Shown here in pieces: positions 44,317-54,916 of a stretch of DNA of 64,000 nucleotides. The stretch covers positions 1,736,001 through 1,800,000 of the forward strand of contig NZ_CP080531.1 in assembly GCF_024746835.1 (NCBI RefSeq). The letters are read 5' to 3'. The translations under genes and the position numbers were made by a program. Every line of letters starts with the position of its first letter. Positions within the stretch are counted from its first letter, which is position 1. Source of the stretch: Mesorhizobium sp. AR02. Its GTDB lineage: Bacteria; Pseudomonadota; Alphaproteobacteria; Rhizobiales; Rhizobiaceae. The notes below the pieces were generated by a model, which ran no database searches, was not told where the DNA came from, and saw only the letters and a list, made by a program, of their open reading frames with translations.

Positions 44317-45591
44317 GTGAACAAGCATCAAACCGACACAGCGAACGCCTCAGCGTTCCCCGTCGACACCATCCGCGCCATGTTTCCCGCCCTGCAGCGG
44401 GCCGGCGATTTCATCTTCATGGACAATGCCGCCGGCGCGCAGATCCCGCAGAGCGTGCTCGACGCGGTGACCAGCCATCTGGTTTCGCACAATGTGCAAC
44501 GCGGCGGCCGCTATGGCCGCAGCGTCACCGTCGACCAGTCGGTCGCCGACGCCCGGACAAGCGTAGCGCTGCTGATCAACGCCTATAGCCCGGCGGAAAT
44601 CTGCTTCGGCATGAACGCCACCTCGTTCATCCGCCTGGTCAGCCTCGGCATCGGCCAGATGCTTGGAGAACGCGACGAGATCGTCATCACCGACATGGAC
44701 CATGACGCCAACATCGCGACCTGGCTGGCGCTGGAATCCGCCGGCGCCAAGTTCAAGTGGTGGCGCATGCGGGAGGACGGCAATCTGCATGTCGACGATC
44801 TGCGCCCGCTGGTTTCCGACCGCACCCGCCTTGTCGCCTGCACGGTGACGGCACACTCGATCGGCTCGATCGTCGATGTCGCCTCGGTGGCTGCGATCGC
44901 GCATGCGGCTGGCGCGGAAGTGTTCCTCGACTGCGTGCACTATGGGCCGCACGGACTGATCGACGTCCAGGCCTGGGACTGCGATTATCTGGTCTGCTCC
45001 GGCTACAAGAATTTCTCACCGCATATGGGTTTTCTCTGGGGCCGCTTCGACACGCTGAAGCGGCTGCCGACTTTTCGGGAGGATTTCATCCCCGATGAGC
45101 CGCCCTACAAGGTCGAGGCCGGCACCTTCATCTACGAGAATGTCTCGGGCATGGATGCGGCCGTGCAGTATCTGGAGCTGATCGGCCGCAATCTCGCGCC
45201 CTCCAACAACCGCTCGCGGCGTGAAAACATTGTCGCCGGCATGGGCGCCATTCGCGACTACGAGCTGCTGCTGGCGCGCGAGATGCTTGGCGTGCTGAAA
45301 GGTTGCGGGGCAACCATCTATGGCGTCGCCGACGAGGCCCGCATCACCGAACGCGTGCCGACCTTCTGCTTCAACATCGGCACGCTGTCGCCGCAGCGCA
45401 TCGTCGAGGAAATGGCCGAGTTGCAGATCGGCATCCGCGACGGCCACATGTACGCGCCACGGCTGATGAAGCGCCTCAACCTGTCGATGGACAGCGGCGC
45501 CATCCGCGCCTCGCTGGTCCATTACAACACGGTCGAGGAAATCCACCGCTTCGGCGAGGCGCTGCGGGTGATTATCGCGAAGTTGTCCTGA
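44317..45591 (+). CDS. Class V aminotransferase, cysteine-desulfurase-like
   Basis: A 424-residue fold-type I PLP enzyme starting at GTG 44317 after TAGGAGCC. PLP contacts include [17 protein letters not shown] and [16 protein letters not shown] (Asp), and the Schiff-base lysine is in [13 protein letters not shown] near residue 231. The N-terminal [20 protein letters not shown] and [17 protein letters not shown] match the cysteine-desulfurase-like subgroup. I see no mobile catalytic-Cys loop typical of NifS/SufS, so beta-elimination or amine transfer on another substrate is possible. It is 48 nt after the permease gene. Confidence 0.82.
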   Translation: MNKHQTDTANASAFPVDTIRAMFPALQRAGDFIFMDNAAGAQIPQSVLDAVTSHLVSHNVQRGGRYGRSVTVDQSVADARTSVALLINAYSPAEICFGMNATSFIRLVSLGIGQMLGERDEIVITDMDHDANIATWLALESAGAKFKWWRMREDGNLHVDDLRPLVSDRTRLVACTVTAHSIGSIVDVASVAAIAHAAGAEVFLDCVHYGPHGLIDVQAWDCDYLVCSGYKNFSPHMGFLWGRFDTLKRLPTFREDFIPDEPPYKVEAGTFIYENVSGMDAAVQYLELIGRNLAPSNNRSRRENIVAGMGAIRDYELLLAREMLGVLKGCGATIYGVADEARITERVPTFCFNIGTLSPQRIVEEMAELQIGIRDGHMYAPRLMKRLNLSMDSGAIRASLVHYNTVEEIHRFGEALRVIIAKLS

Positions 45592-45600
45592 GCGGCTTGG

Positions 45601-45746
45601 CCAGATGTGTTGAGATTCAGGTCAGGCCGAGCCGAGAATGGTGGGGTCCGAGAACCGGAGCGGAGCGTACTTCAGGTACGTGAGCACCGGAAGAGCAGGC
45701 CCCCGCCATTCGCAGGCCGGCCTCACCTGAATATCGACACACCTGG
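45601..45746. repeat. Inverted-repeat intergenic element
   Basis: A 146-bp element with outer arms 45601-45622 and 45725-45746 (imperfect inverted copies around ATTCAGGT/ACCTGAAT) and an inner TACTTCAGGTACG hairpin. It separates the convergent PLP-enzyme gene and the second dpp operon and may act as a bidirectional terminator. Confidence 0.72.
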
Positions 45747-45748
45747 AG

Positions 45749-46575
<827 letters not shown>

Positions 46576-46579
<4 letters not shown>

Positions 46580-47427
46580 GCGGCGGCTCCCGAGGGCGCC
46601 GGCTCGAACAGCATGTCGGAGACGGTCGGCAGCCGGTCGCCGACGGCATTCTCCGGCAGTGCCGACAAAAGCGCGCGGGTGTAATTGCTCTTCGGCGATT
46701 CAAACAGCGACAGCACGTCGGCCTCTTCCATCTTGCGGCCCTTGTACTGGACGATGACGCGGTCGGCTGTCTCAGCCACCACGCCCATATTGTGAGTGAT
46801 CATGATCAGGCCCATGCCGTATTTGGCCTGCAGCGAGACCAGGAGATCGAGGATCTGCTTCTGGATGGTGACGTCGAGCGCGGTGGTCGGCTCGTCGGCG
46901 ATCAGAAGCTTCGGATTGCAGGCGATGGCAATGGCGATCATCACGCGCTGGCACTGGCCGCCCGACATCTGGTGCGGGAACGAGTTCAGCCGTTCCGCCG
47001 GCTCGGCAATGCCGACCTGCGTGAGGAGTTCGATGGCGCGCTCCCGGCGCTGCGCACCGTCCATGCCCATGTGGAAACGCAGCACCTCCTCGATCTGGAA
47101 GCCGACGGTGAAGCAGGGATTGAGGCTGGCCATCGGCTCCTGGAAGATCATCGACATGTCCTTGCCGACGATCTTGCGCCGTTCGGCAGGGCTCAGCTTC
47201 AGGAGATCGCGGCCATTGAAGCTCATGCGATCAGCGGTGACCTTTGCCGTCCAGGGCAAAAGGCCCATCACCGCCAGCATCGAGACCGATTTGCCGGAAC
47301 CGGATTCGCCGACGATCGCCAGCACTTCGCGCTCGTCGACATGCAACGACACGCCGTCGACCGCCCTGAACGGACCTGACACGGTCTGGAATTCAACGAC
47401 GAGGTTCTGGATGTCGAGCAGCGCCAT
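46576..47427 (-). CDS. dppD: Dipeptide ABC transporter ATPase DppD-like
   Basis: A 283-residue ATPase: Walker A GESGSGKSVS, IFQEPMASLNPCFTVGFQI, signature MSGGQCQRVMIAIAI with an uncommon Cys, Walker B LLIADEPTTALDVTIQ and ITHNMGVVAET in the H-loop position. The ATG at 47427 overlaps the dppC stop (TGATG). The C-terminal YTRALLSALPEN is the oligopeptide-type end. It forms the heterodimer with DppF. Confidence 0.88.
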
Positions 47428-48338
47428 CACGACCTCCTCAGTTTCGGATCGAGCGCGTCGCGCAGGCCGTCGCCGATCAGATTGATGGCAAGCACGGTGA
47501 TCAGGATAGCCAGGCCGGGGAAGGTCACCACCCACCAGGCGCGCAGGATGAATTCGCGCGCCGAAGCGAGCATCGTGCCCCATTCGGGCGTCGGCGGCTG
47601 GGCGCCAAGGCCGAGGAAGCCAAGAGCGGCCGCCTCGAGGATGGCGTTGGAAAACGACAGCGTGCCCTGGACGATCAGCGGCCCCAGGCAATTGGGCAGG
47701 ATGGTGCGAAGCATCAGCCTGATATGGCCTGCGCCGGCGACCTTCGCGGCCACGACATATTCGCGGCTTTTCTCGGCCATCACGGCAGCGCGCACCAGCC
47801 GCGCGAAATGCGGCTGCAGGACGAGCGCGATGGCCAGCATCGCGTTGAACAGACCAGGGCCGAGGATGGTGACCATCACCAGCGCCAGCAACAGCGACGG
47901 GAACGCCAGGATGAGGTCCATCACGCGCATGATCGCGACGTCGACCCAGCCGCGGAAATAGCCGGCCAGCAGGCCGAGCGTAATGCCGCCGGTGAGAGCC
48001 AGCGTGACCACGACCGCGCCGATGAGCAGCGAAAAGCGCGCGCCATAGAGCAAGCGCGAAAGGATGTCGCGGCCGACGGGATCGGTGCCCAGCAGATATT
48101 GCGTGCTGCCGCCGGCCTGCCAGGCTGGAGGCCGCAAGAAAGCGGTCTTGTCCTGAATGTCGGGTGCATAGGGAGCCAGCAGCGGCGCAAACAGCGCCGC
48201 CAGTACCAGCAGGATGAAGACGAACAGGCCGATGACGGCGCCGCGGTTCACCGAGAAATAATACCAGAAGGTCCTGAGACCGGTGAGGCGATCCGGGTTG
48301 CCGGCGGCCATCGGAGCGATTTCGGTCGACTGGCTCAT
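47427..48338 (-). CDS. dppC: Dipeptide ABC transporter permease DppC-like
   Basis: A 303-residue permease: cytoplasmic N-terminus, first span GAVIGLFVFILLVLAALFAP, hallmark GTDPVGRDILSRLLYGARFS, EAA-loop YVVAAKVAGAGHIRLMLRTI and a final IGDGLRDALDPKLRRS. Length and topology are typical. Its ATG overlaps the dppB stop (ATGA) and its stop overlaps dppD. Confidence 0.88.
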   Translation of the reverse strand: MSQSTEIAPMAAGNPDRLTGLRTFWYYFSVNRGAVIGLFVFILLVLAALFAPLLAPYAPDIQDKTAFLRPPAWQAGGSTQYLLGTDPVGRDILSRLLYGARFSLLIGAVVVTLALTGGITLGLLAGYFRGWVDVAIMRVMDLILAFPSLLLALVMVTILGPGLFNAMLAIALVLQPHFARLVRAAVMAEKSREYVVAAKVAGAGHIRLMLRTILPNCLGPLIVQGTLSFSNAILEAAALGFLGLGAQPPTPEWGTMLASAREFILRAWWVVTFPGLAILITVLAINLIGDGLRDALDPKLRRS

Positions 48339-49345
48339 CACGCCGCCCTTATGCGTGGGTTGATAACGGCATAGAGTAGATCGACGATCAGGTTCACGGC
48401 CATGACGATAAGGGCGATCAAGAGCAGGCCAGACTGCACGACAACATAGTCGCGCTTGGATATGGATTCGACCATCCACCTGCCGATGCCCGGCCAGGAG
48501 AAGATCGTTTCGGTAAGGATGGCGCCGGCGAGCAGCGTGCTAACCTGCAGACCGATGGTGGTGACCACCGGGATGAGCGCATTGCGCAAAGCATGCACGC
48601 CGATGACTCGAGCCGACGAAAGCCCTTTGGCTCGGGCAGTCCGCACGTAGTCCTCGCCCAGCACCTCGAGCATGGCTGAGCGCGTCTGGCGCGCTATCAC
48701 AGCCAGCGGAATGGTGCCGAGCACAATTGTCGGTAGCACCAGATGGCGCAGCACCGAGCGAAATGCATCCCATTTGCCGTAGAGCAAGGTGTCGATGGTC
48801 ATGAAGCCGGTGATCGGCTTGAAGAAGAACTGCAGGTCGATGCGGCCGTTAACCGGTGTCCAGCCGAGATAACCGGAGAAAAAGATGATCAGCAGCAGGC
48901 CCCACCAGAAGATCGGCATGGAGTAGCCGACGAGCGCCGTGCCCATCAGCGACTGGTCGAACCACGAACCACGCTTGATCGCCGCGAAGATTCCGGCCGG
49001 AATGCCGAGCACCATGGCGAAAATCATGGCGAAGAATGACAGTTCCAGCGTCGCCGGGAAGAGCGTCTTGAACTCTTCGAGCACCGGGCGTTTGGACGAA
49101 ATCGAGACGCCGAAATCGCCGGTCACGACCTCACCGACATAGCGCGCATATTGCTGCCAGATCGGCAGATTGTAGCCGAACTGCTCCTTGAGCTCTTCGT
49201 AGCGCGCCGGCGCCACGCCGTGTTCGCCGGCCATGGCAAGAATAGGATCGCCGGGCAGCAGCCTGACGAAGGCGAAGGCACAGATAGTGATGCCGACTAG
49301 CGTCGGGATCAAAAGTGCAATTCTGTGAAGAATATATTTGAGCAT
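48338..49345 (-). CDS. dppB: Dipeptide ABC transporter permease DppB-like
   Basis: A 335-residue permease: LKYILHRIALLIPTLVGITI (span 1), VRLLPGDPILAMAGEHG, a periplasmic loop, EAA-like YVRTARAKGLSSARVIGVHA and the last span before DLLYAVINPRIRAA. It forms the channel with DppC. A 13-bp perfect palindrome lies between its start and the dppA stop, so expression of the permease is probably lower than that of the binding protein. Confidence 0.88.
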   Translation of the reverse strand: MLKYILHRIALLIPTLVGITICAFAFVRLLPGDPILAMAGEHGVAPARYEELKEQFGYNLPIWQQYARYVGEVVTGDFGVSISSKRPVLEEFKTLFPATLELSFFAMIFAMVLGIPAGIFAAIKRGSWFDQSLMGTALVGYSMPIFWWGLLLIIFFSGYLGWTPVNGRIDLQFFFKPITGFMTIDTLLYGKWDAFRSVLRHLVLPTIVLGTIPLAVIARQTRSAMLEVLGEDYVRTARAKGLSSARVIGVHALRNALIPVVTTIGLQVSTLLAGAILTETIFSWPGIGRWMVESISKRDYVVVQSGLLLIALIVMAVNLIVDLLYAVINPRIRAA

Positions 49346-49352
49346 GGCGAAG

Positions 49353-49378
49353 GGGGCGGCGCTCTAGAGCGCCGCCCC
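49353..49378 (-). terminator. Perfect palindrome between dppA and dppB
   Basis: A perfect 26-bp palindrome (13-bp arms centred on CTAG) 10 nt after the dppA stop and 7 nt before the dppB ATG. As a very stable RNA hairpin without a U-run it may protect the dppA mRNA end or reduce dppB translation by masking its ribosome-binding site. Confidence 0.55.
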
Positions 49379-49388
49379 ACTCAATCTC

Positions 49389-50987
49389 TTATTCGGCTTT
49401 GTCGACGCCGTCGAAGCGGTGAATGCCGAGCGGGTCCATCATGAAACCGCTGACATTCTTGCGCACGACTGCGTAGACTTGGCTATGCGCCAGCAGGAAG
49501 GCCGGAGCCTGCTTCTGGAAGACGACCTGCGCCTCTCCATAGAGCTTGGTGCGCTCGGCCTGGTCGCTGGTCTTCTTGGCCTTCTGTATCAGGTCTTCGA
49601 AGTCCTTGTCGCACCAGCTGGAGTAGTTCGAGACGCCGATGGCGGAGCAGGCAAACAGGGTGGCGAAGAAGTTGTCCGGATCGCCATTGTCGCCGGTCCA
49701 GCCAATCTGGAACGCGCCGGGACGGTCCTTCTTCTTGCCCTCCGAGCGATACTTGGTCCACTCGTAGTTGACGATCTCGGCCTTGACGCCGACCTTGGCC
49801 CAGTCGGCCTGGATCAGTTCGGCGGCGCGCTGGAAGTTCGGGTTATAGGGACGAACGCGATCGGAAGCCCAGAGCTGGATTTCCTTAAGCCCGGCAGCCT
49901 CAAGCACCTTCTTGGCCGCATCCGGATTATAGGCGTCGGCCTTCACATCCTTGTTCCACGACCACATGGTCGGCGGGATCAGGTTTTCGGCAGGCGTGGC
50001 GCCGGCATCCTGGAACAGCGACTTGATCAGCGCTTCCCGATCGATCGCCTGGTTGAGCGCATGGCGCACCTCAGGCTTGTCGAGCGGCGGGATGGTGGTG
50101 TTGTAGCTCATATAGCCGATGTTCAGGCCGGCCTGATCCATCAGGGTCACGTCGTTGTTGGCCTTGATCGTGCCGATGTCGGCAGGATTCGGATAGGGAG
50201 CGATATCGCACTCGCCGGCAAGCACCTTCTGGATGCGCGCGGTCGCGTCAGGCGTGATGGCGAAGACGAGATCGTCGATCTTCTCCTTGCCCTTGAAATA
50301 GTCCGGGTGGGCCGCGTAGCGGATGACCGAATCCAGCTGGTAGTCGACAAACTGGAACGGACCGGTGCCGATCGGCTTGGTCGAGAAATCGGCCATCTTG
50401 CCGTCCTTCGCCAGCTGGTCGGCATATTCCTTCGAGACGATCGAGGCGAAGTCCATGCCGAGATTGGCCAGCATCGGCGCGTTCGGCTCGGTCAGCGTCA
50501 GCTTGACGGTCAGGTCATCGACCTTTTCCCATTTGGCGACGTATTTCGGCATGTCCATGCCGGTGTAGTAGTCCCAAGTCAGGTTGGGCAGATACTTGTC
50601 GCCGTTCCAGGGGTTCGCCTTGTTGAACTGGCGGTCGAAGGAGAAGACGACGTCGTCGGCGTTGAGGTCACGCGTCGGCTTGAAATAGTCGGTGGTCTGG
50701 AACTTCACGCCCGGATGCAGGTGGAAAGTATAGACCAGGCCGTCGTCCGAGATTTCCCACTTGTCGGCGAGGCCGGGCTCGACCTCGGTGCCGCCATGCT
50801 TGAATTCGACCAGACGCGAATAGACGGTGCGCGACGAGGCATCGAAATCGTTGCCGCCGGTGGTCGTACCCGGATCAAAATTGGCCGGCGACGCTTCCGA
50901 GCAATAGACCAGCGTCTTCGCATTGGCCATGCCGCTCAGGACGCTTGCAGCCAGCAACGCGGCCGCAAAAGCGAGTTTCTTTTTCAT
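49389..50987 (-). CDS. dppA: Dipeptide ABC transporter binding protein DppA-like
   Basis: A 532-residue SBP_bac_5 protein. The signal peptide is KKKLAFAAALLAASVLSGMA ending ANA; family regions are TLVYCSEASPANFDPGTTTG, DLNADDVVFSFDRQFNKANP and PIGTGPFQFVDYQLDSVIRY. The ATG at 50987 follows GGGAG. E. coli DppA also starts its mature part KTLVYCSEGSPEGFNP, so a DppA-type dipeptide or haem/ALA carrier is likely. First gene of a five-gene operon. Confidence 0.9.
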   Translation of the reverse strand: MKKKLAFAAALLAASVLSGMANAKTLVYCSEASPANFDPGTTTGGNDFDASSRTVYSRLVEFKHGGTEVEPGLADKWEISDDGLVYTFHLHPGVKFQTTDYFKPTRDLNADDVVFSFDRQFNKANPWNGDKYLPNLTWDYYTGMDMPKYVAKWEKVDDLTVKLTLTEPNAPMLANLGMDFASIVSKEYADQLAKDGKMADFSTKPIGTGPFQFVDYQLDSVIRYAAHPDYFKGKEKIDDLVFAITPDATARIQKVLAGECDIAPYPNPADIGTIKANNDVTLMDQAGLNIGYMSYNTTIPPLDKPEVRHALNQAIDREALIKSLFQDAGATPAENLIPPTMWSWNKDVKADAYNPDAAKKVLEAAGLKEIQLWASDRVRPYNPNFQRAAELIQADWAKVGVKAEIVNYEWTKYRSEGKKKDRPGAFQIGWTGDNGDPDNFFATLFACSAIGVSNYSSWCDKDFEDLIQKAKKTSDQAERTKLYGEAQVVFQKQAPAFLLAHSQVYAVVRKNVSGFMMDPLGIHRFDGVDKAE

Positions 50988-51453
50988 TGAGCACTCCCTG
51001 ATGTTCTTCCAAGCCCCTCTATCAGGCTCGCGAAGCGCGCATATAAGCACCGTTTTTCCGGCTTTGAAACACCCCGTTTGCTTACCCCGCGGGAAGCAGG
51101 AAAAAAATCCGCGATTTTGCTAAACGGCAGAAAAAATTAGCAGTTTTTTCCATTCACGAGATTATTAACGACCGCATTTTTTTATTGATCTGGCATCTGG
51201 CGACATCGATGCCGCGTCCGCCTTCATCCGATCGTCGATGTGGAAAGATGCCGGTTCCAAGTGTTGCCGACGGGGAAGATTTTCGACGGCAAATCTTTCG
51301 GCGCCTTGCCGCAGGGGCAAGACTTGCACCGCCGCCGATAGAGGCAATACATAGATGGATATGCTGGCGGCAGCGGAGGACGTCTCTGACATCTGGAGGC
51401 GGGCGCGGCACAGGCGACCAAACGGGCGAACAAGAATTGCTAGGGAGGAACGG
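50988..51453. promoter_or_regulatory. AT-rich divergent promoter region
   Basis: This gap separates the divergent dppA and fadD-like genes and is clearly more AT-rich than its surroundings around 51090-51190 (A- and T-tracts). The segment from 51118 to 51143 contains GCTAA and TTAGC arms and GCAGAAAAAATTAGC, reminiscent of Lrp/AsnC-type binding sites, but the match is loose. I see no gene. An in-frame ATG at 51355 for the ligase is judged a less likely start than GTG 51454. Confidence 0.4.
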
Positions 51454-53457
51454 GTGGCAAAAGCATCGAAGGCGCCGGTAAAAGCGTCGGCCAAGGCAGT
51501 CTCGAAACCAGCCGCCGCCGACGGGCAAGATAAAACTGCTGCCAAGGCCGCGACCGCCAAGACAGACGCAAAGCCTGCCAAGACGGCACCTGCGGCAAAG
51601 GCAGTGGCCACAGCCAAGGCCGCTGCGAAGCCGGTGAAAGCCACCCCGGCAAAGGCTTCTCCCACGAAGGCTGGGGCGAACAAGACCGGGACGACGAAGG
51701 CCGCGCCGCCAGCGAAGGCGGCATCGACACCGGCGCCGACCGCAAGCCAGCGGCTGCCAAAGGCGCTCACCGAGCTCGCCGCCGGCCTGCCGGAAAAACC
51801 ATGGCTGAAAAGTTATCCCAAGAACATGCCGGCCGAGATCGGCCCCCTTCCCTACAGCTCCATCGGCGATTTCCTTGTCGGCGCCTGCAAGCAGTTTGCC
51901 GGCCAGCCGGCTTTCACCTGCATGGGCAAGTCGATCACCTATGCGGAGCTCGAGCGGCTGTCGGCAGCATTCGGCGCCTATCTGCAATCGACGGGACTGC
52001 AGAAGGGTGCACGCGTCGCGCTGATGATGCCGAATGTGCTGCAGTATCCGGTGGCGATGATGGCGGTGGCCCGCGCTGGCTACACGGTGGTGAACATCAA
52101 CCCGCTCTACACGCCGCGCGAGCTGGAACATCAGCTCAAGGATTCCGGGGCGCAGGCCATCGTCATCCTCGAAAACTTCGCCAACACGTTGCAGGCCGTG
52201 GTCGCCAGGACCTTGGTCAAGCATGTCGTCGTCGCCGCCATGGGCGACATGCTCGGCGGGCTGAAAGGCACGATCGTCAATCTGGTCGTGCGGCGCGTCA
52301 AGAAGATGGTGCCGGCCTGGTCATTGCCCGGCCATGTCAAGTTCAACGCCGCCCTGAAGGCCGGCAGCGGCATGAATTTCAAGCCGGCCACGGTGGCCGC
52401 CAATGATGTCGCCTTCCTGCAATATACCGGCGGCACCACGGGGATTTCGAAGGGTGCCACGCTGTTGCACAGCAATGTGCTGGCCAATGTCGCGCAGAAT
52501 TCGCTGTGGGTCGAAGATGCCTACACGATCAAGCCGAAGCCCGCGCATCTCAACTTCGTCTGCGCGCTGCCGCTCTACCATATCTTCGCGCTGACGGTGA
52601 ACGCGCTGATGGGCATGCAGCAAGGCGCCCAGAACATCCTCATTCCCAACCCGCGCGACATTCCAGGCTTCGTCAAGGAACTCGGCAAATATCCGGTCCA
52701 TATCTTCCCGGGCCTCAACACGCTGTTCAACGCGCTGCTCAACAATGAGGATTTCCGCAAGCTCGACTTCAAGCCGCTGATCCTGACGCTGGGCGGCGGC
52801 ATGGCGGTGCAGAAGGGCGTCGCCGAGCGCTGGAAGGCGCTGACCGGCTGCCCTGTCTCGGAAGGCTACGGCCTGTCGGAGACCTCGCCGGTGGCGACCG
52901 CCAACAAGTTCACGTCGGGTGACTTCACCGGCACGATCGGCCTGCCGCTGCCCTCGACTGAAATCGCCATCCGCGACGATGACGGCAACAACGTGCCGCT
53001 GGGCGAGGTCGGCGAGATCTGCATCCGGGGACCGCAGGTGATGGCCGGCTACTGGAACCGGCCTGATGAGACCGCCAAGGTGATGACCAAGGACGGCTTC
53101 TTCAAGTCGGGCGACATGGGCTTCATGGACGATCGCGGCTACACCAAGATCGTCGACCGCAAGAAGGACATGATCCTGGTCTCCGGCTTCAACGTCTATC
53201 CGACGGAACTCGAGGAGGTCGTGGCCATGCATCCCGGCGTGCTCGAAGTGGCGGCGATCGGCGTGCCGGACGAGCATTCCGGCGAAGTGCCGAAGCTGTT
53301 CATCGTCAAGAAGGATCCAGCCCTGACCGCTGAAGCCATCACCGCTTTTTGCCGCGAGAACCTGACCGGCTACAAACGGCCCAAATATATCGAGTTCAGG
53401 ACCGAATTGCCGAAGACGCCGGTCGGCAAGATCCTGCGGCGGGCGCTGCGCGCCTAG
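51454..53457 (+). CDS. fadD: Long-chain acyl-CoA ligase with Lys/Ala/Pro-rich N-tail
   Basis: A 667-residue acyl-CoA synthetase. The AMP-binding core from about residue 119 shows FLQYTGGTTGISKGATLLH (P-loop), SEGYGLSETSPVATAN, and VDRKKDMILVSGFNVYPTEL (hinge), ending in PKTPVGKILRRAL. The first ~95 residues are low-complexity Lys/Ala/Pro/Thr (for example AKPAKTAPAAKAVATAKAAA), like histone H1 tails, and absent from E. coli FadD (561 residues). GTG 51454 is chosen because GGAGG lies 5 nt upstream; ATG 51355 would add 33 residues. Role: activation of exogenous fatty acids. Confidence 0.86.
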   Translation: MAKASKAPVKASAKAVSKPAAADGQDKTAAKAATAKTDAKPAKTAPAAKAVATAKAAAKPVKATPAKASPTKAGANKTGTTKAAPPAKAASTPAPTASQRLPKALTELAAGLPEKPWLKSYPKNMPAEIGPLPYSSIGDFLVGACKQFAGQPAFTCMGKSITYAELERLSAAFGAYLQSTGLQKGARVALMMPNVLQYPVAMMAVARAGYTVVNINPLYTPRELEHQLKDSGAQAIVILENFANTLQAVVARTLVKHVVVAAMGDMLGGLKGTIVNLVVRRVKKMVPAWSLPGHVKFNAALKAGSGMNFKPATVAANDVAFLQYTGGTTGISKGATLLHSNVLANVAQNSLWVEDAYTIKPKPAHLNFVCALPLYHIFALTVNALMGMQQGAQNILIPNPRDIPGFVKELGKYPVHIFPGLNTLFNALLNNEDFRKLDFKPLILTLGGGMAVQKGVAERWKALTGCPVSEGYGLSETSPVATANKFTSGDFTGTIGLPLPSTEIAIRDDDGNNVPLGEVGEICIRGPQVMAGYWNRPDETAKVMTKDGFFKSGDMGFMDDRGYTKIVDRKKDMILVSGFNVYPTELEEVVAMHPGVLEVAAIGVPDEHSGEVPKLFIVKKDPALTAEAITAFCRENLTGYKRPKYIEFRTELPKTPVGKILRRALRA

Positions 53458-54188
53458 TGGGTAACGGTACTGTCCGCGACGAGGCGCCGGGCAACGTTTT
53501 GCCCGGCCGTCGTCTGCGCCTCGACCCCACGGAATTCATCAAGGCTAACATGCGCCTTGTCCCGGTGCCGGCGCTTCCCGAAATCCGGTTTTACACCGCT
53601 CACCCGGGCAGCGGGTTGAGGCGCCTCGTCGACCCTGAAGACGATGCCAGCGGGGGCACGCCGGAACCACAGCCGCCCTACTGGGCCTATGCCTGGGCCG
53701 GCGGTGCCGTGCTGGCGCGCTATATCCTCGACCATCCGATGACGGTGGCCGGCCGCCGCGTACTCGACCTCGGAGCAGGGTCGGGCATTGTCGGCATCGC
53801 CGCCGCGAAGGCCGGCGCGCGTGAGGTGATTGCCGCCGAAATCGACCGCAACGGCGTCGCCGCGATCGGCCTCAATGCCGCGGCGAACGGTGTCGCCATC
53901 ACCATTGTCGACAAGGATATCACCATAGGCCTGCCACCGGCGGTCGATCTCGTGCTTGCCGGTGATGTCTTCTACGGCCAGGACGTCGCCGACCGCGCCA
54001 TGCCTTTTCTCGATCGATGCCTCGCCGCCGGCATTGACGTGCTGGTCGGCGATCCGGGCCGGGCCCATCTGCCGCGGTCGCGGTTGCACCTGCTAGCCGA
54101 ATACACGGTGCCGGATTTCGGCGACGCGAAAGACGCAACCCCAAGGCCGAGCGGCGTCTTTCGCTTCGAGACCGAACCTGGCAGTTAG
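53457..54188 (+). CDS. Class I SAM methyltransferase (ETF-lysine type)
   Basis: Up to 243 residues. DPTEFIKANMRLVPVPALPE is the N-terminal family hallmark; YWAYAWAGGAVLARYILDHP and the SAM motif VLDLGAGSGIVGIAAAKAGA follow, with LVLAGDVFYGQDVA as motif IV. This resembles the METTL20/Nnt1-like group, which methylates lysines of electron-transfer flavoprotein beta in alphaproteobacteria. The start is uncertain: GTG 53457 overlaps the fadD stop and includes the hallmark; ATG 53550 would remove it. The gene converges with the HAD gene, their stops overlapping by 4 nt. Confidence 0.75.
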   Translation: MGNGTVRDEAPGNVLPGRRLRLDPTEFIKANMRLVPVPALPEIRFYTAHPGSGLRRLVDPEDDASGGTPEPQPPYWAYAWAGGAVLARYILDHPMTVAGRRVLDLGAGSGIVGIAAAKAGAREVIAAEIDRNGVAAIGLNAAANGVAITIVDKDITIGLPPAVDLVLAGDVFYGQDVADRAMPFLDRCLAAGIDVLVGDPGRAHLPRSRLHLLAEYTVPDFGDAKDATPRPSGVFRFETEPGS

Positions 54189-54916
54189 ACTGTCTCCCTG
54201 ACCCGCGCCGAGAGGAAATCGGGCAGGTCGGCAACCGAATCCAGGATGACGTCGGCGATCTCGGCCAGCGATTCGCGCGTGCCGGTGCCGGAGAGCACGC
54301 CCACCGCCAGACCACAGCCACCGGCGCGCGCCATTTCGAGATCGTGGCGGTTGTCACCGACCATGGCGATCTCCGACGGCTTCAGCCCGGTAAGGTCGCA
54401 GAAGGCCTGGATGGTGTCGGGCGCGGGCTTGGGATTGGCCACAGCGTCGTAACCATAGGCGGCGTCGAACAGTTGGGCGACGCCCAACGTGACCAAGGTT
54501 TTTTCCGCACCGCTGGTCGAATCATTGGTGGCGACGCCAAGCCGGTAAGATCTTTTGTGCAGCGTTGCCAGAGTGTCGGCGATGCCCGGCAGTGCCACCG
54601 CCATCGTCGAGCCCTGCACCGAGGTGATCTCGTTGAAGCGGGCGACGGCCAGCATCTGGTCTTCGTCGGACAGACGCGGGAACCACAGTTCGACGACGTC
54701 CATGTTGGTGCCCGAGGCAAAGATCGAATCGGGCTTGAAGCGGCGGTTGGCGAAATCGAAGCCGGCGGCCGCGAGCAGCCTGTCGGCCTTCCAGCGATCG
54801 CCCTCGGCGGCATCCATGGCCATGAAGTCGGCGACGCCGAGCCAGGTCGCGTTGAAGTCGACAAGTGTGCCGTCCTTGTCGAACAATATACCCTTGATGT
54901 CTGCCAAACTTTTCAC
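54185..54916 (-). CDS. HAD-superfamily phosphatase (Gph-like)
   Basis: A 243-residue HAD hydrolase. Motif I is [19 protein letters not shown] near residue 9, motif [18 protein letters not shown] (Thr/Ser), Lys in NPKPAPDTI, and motif [17 protein letters not shown]. The helical cap between motifs I and II is like phosphoglycolate phosphatase. The GTG at 54916 overlaps the pgi stop (GTGA), so it is cotranslated with glucose-6-phosphate isomerase and may act on a sugar phosphate or 2-phosphoglycolate. Confidence 0.83.
   Translation of the reverse strand: MKSLADIKGILFDKDGTLVDFNATWLGVADFMAMDAAEGDRWKADRLLAAAGFDFANRRFKPDSIFASGTNMDVVELWFPRLSDEDQMLAVARFNEITSVQGSTMAVALPGIADTLATLHKRSYRLGVATNDSTSGAEKTLVTLGVAQLFDAAYGYDAVANPKPAPDTIQAFCDLTGLKPSEIAMVGDNRHDLEMARAGGCGLAVGVLSGTGTRESLAEIADVILDSVADLPDFLSARVRETV

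Noticed and set aside
49419..50990. 523-codon ORF on the plus strand
   Set aside because: Antisense to dppA, which has a signal peptide and family motifs.
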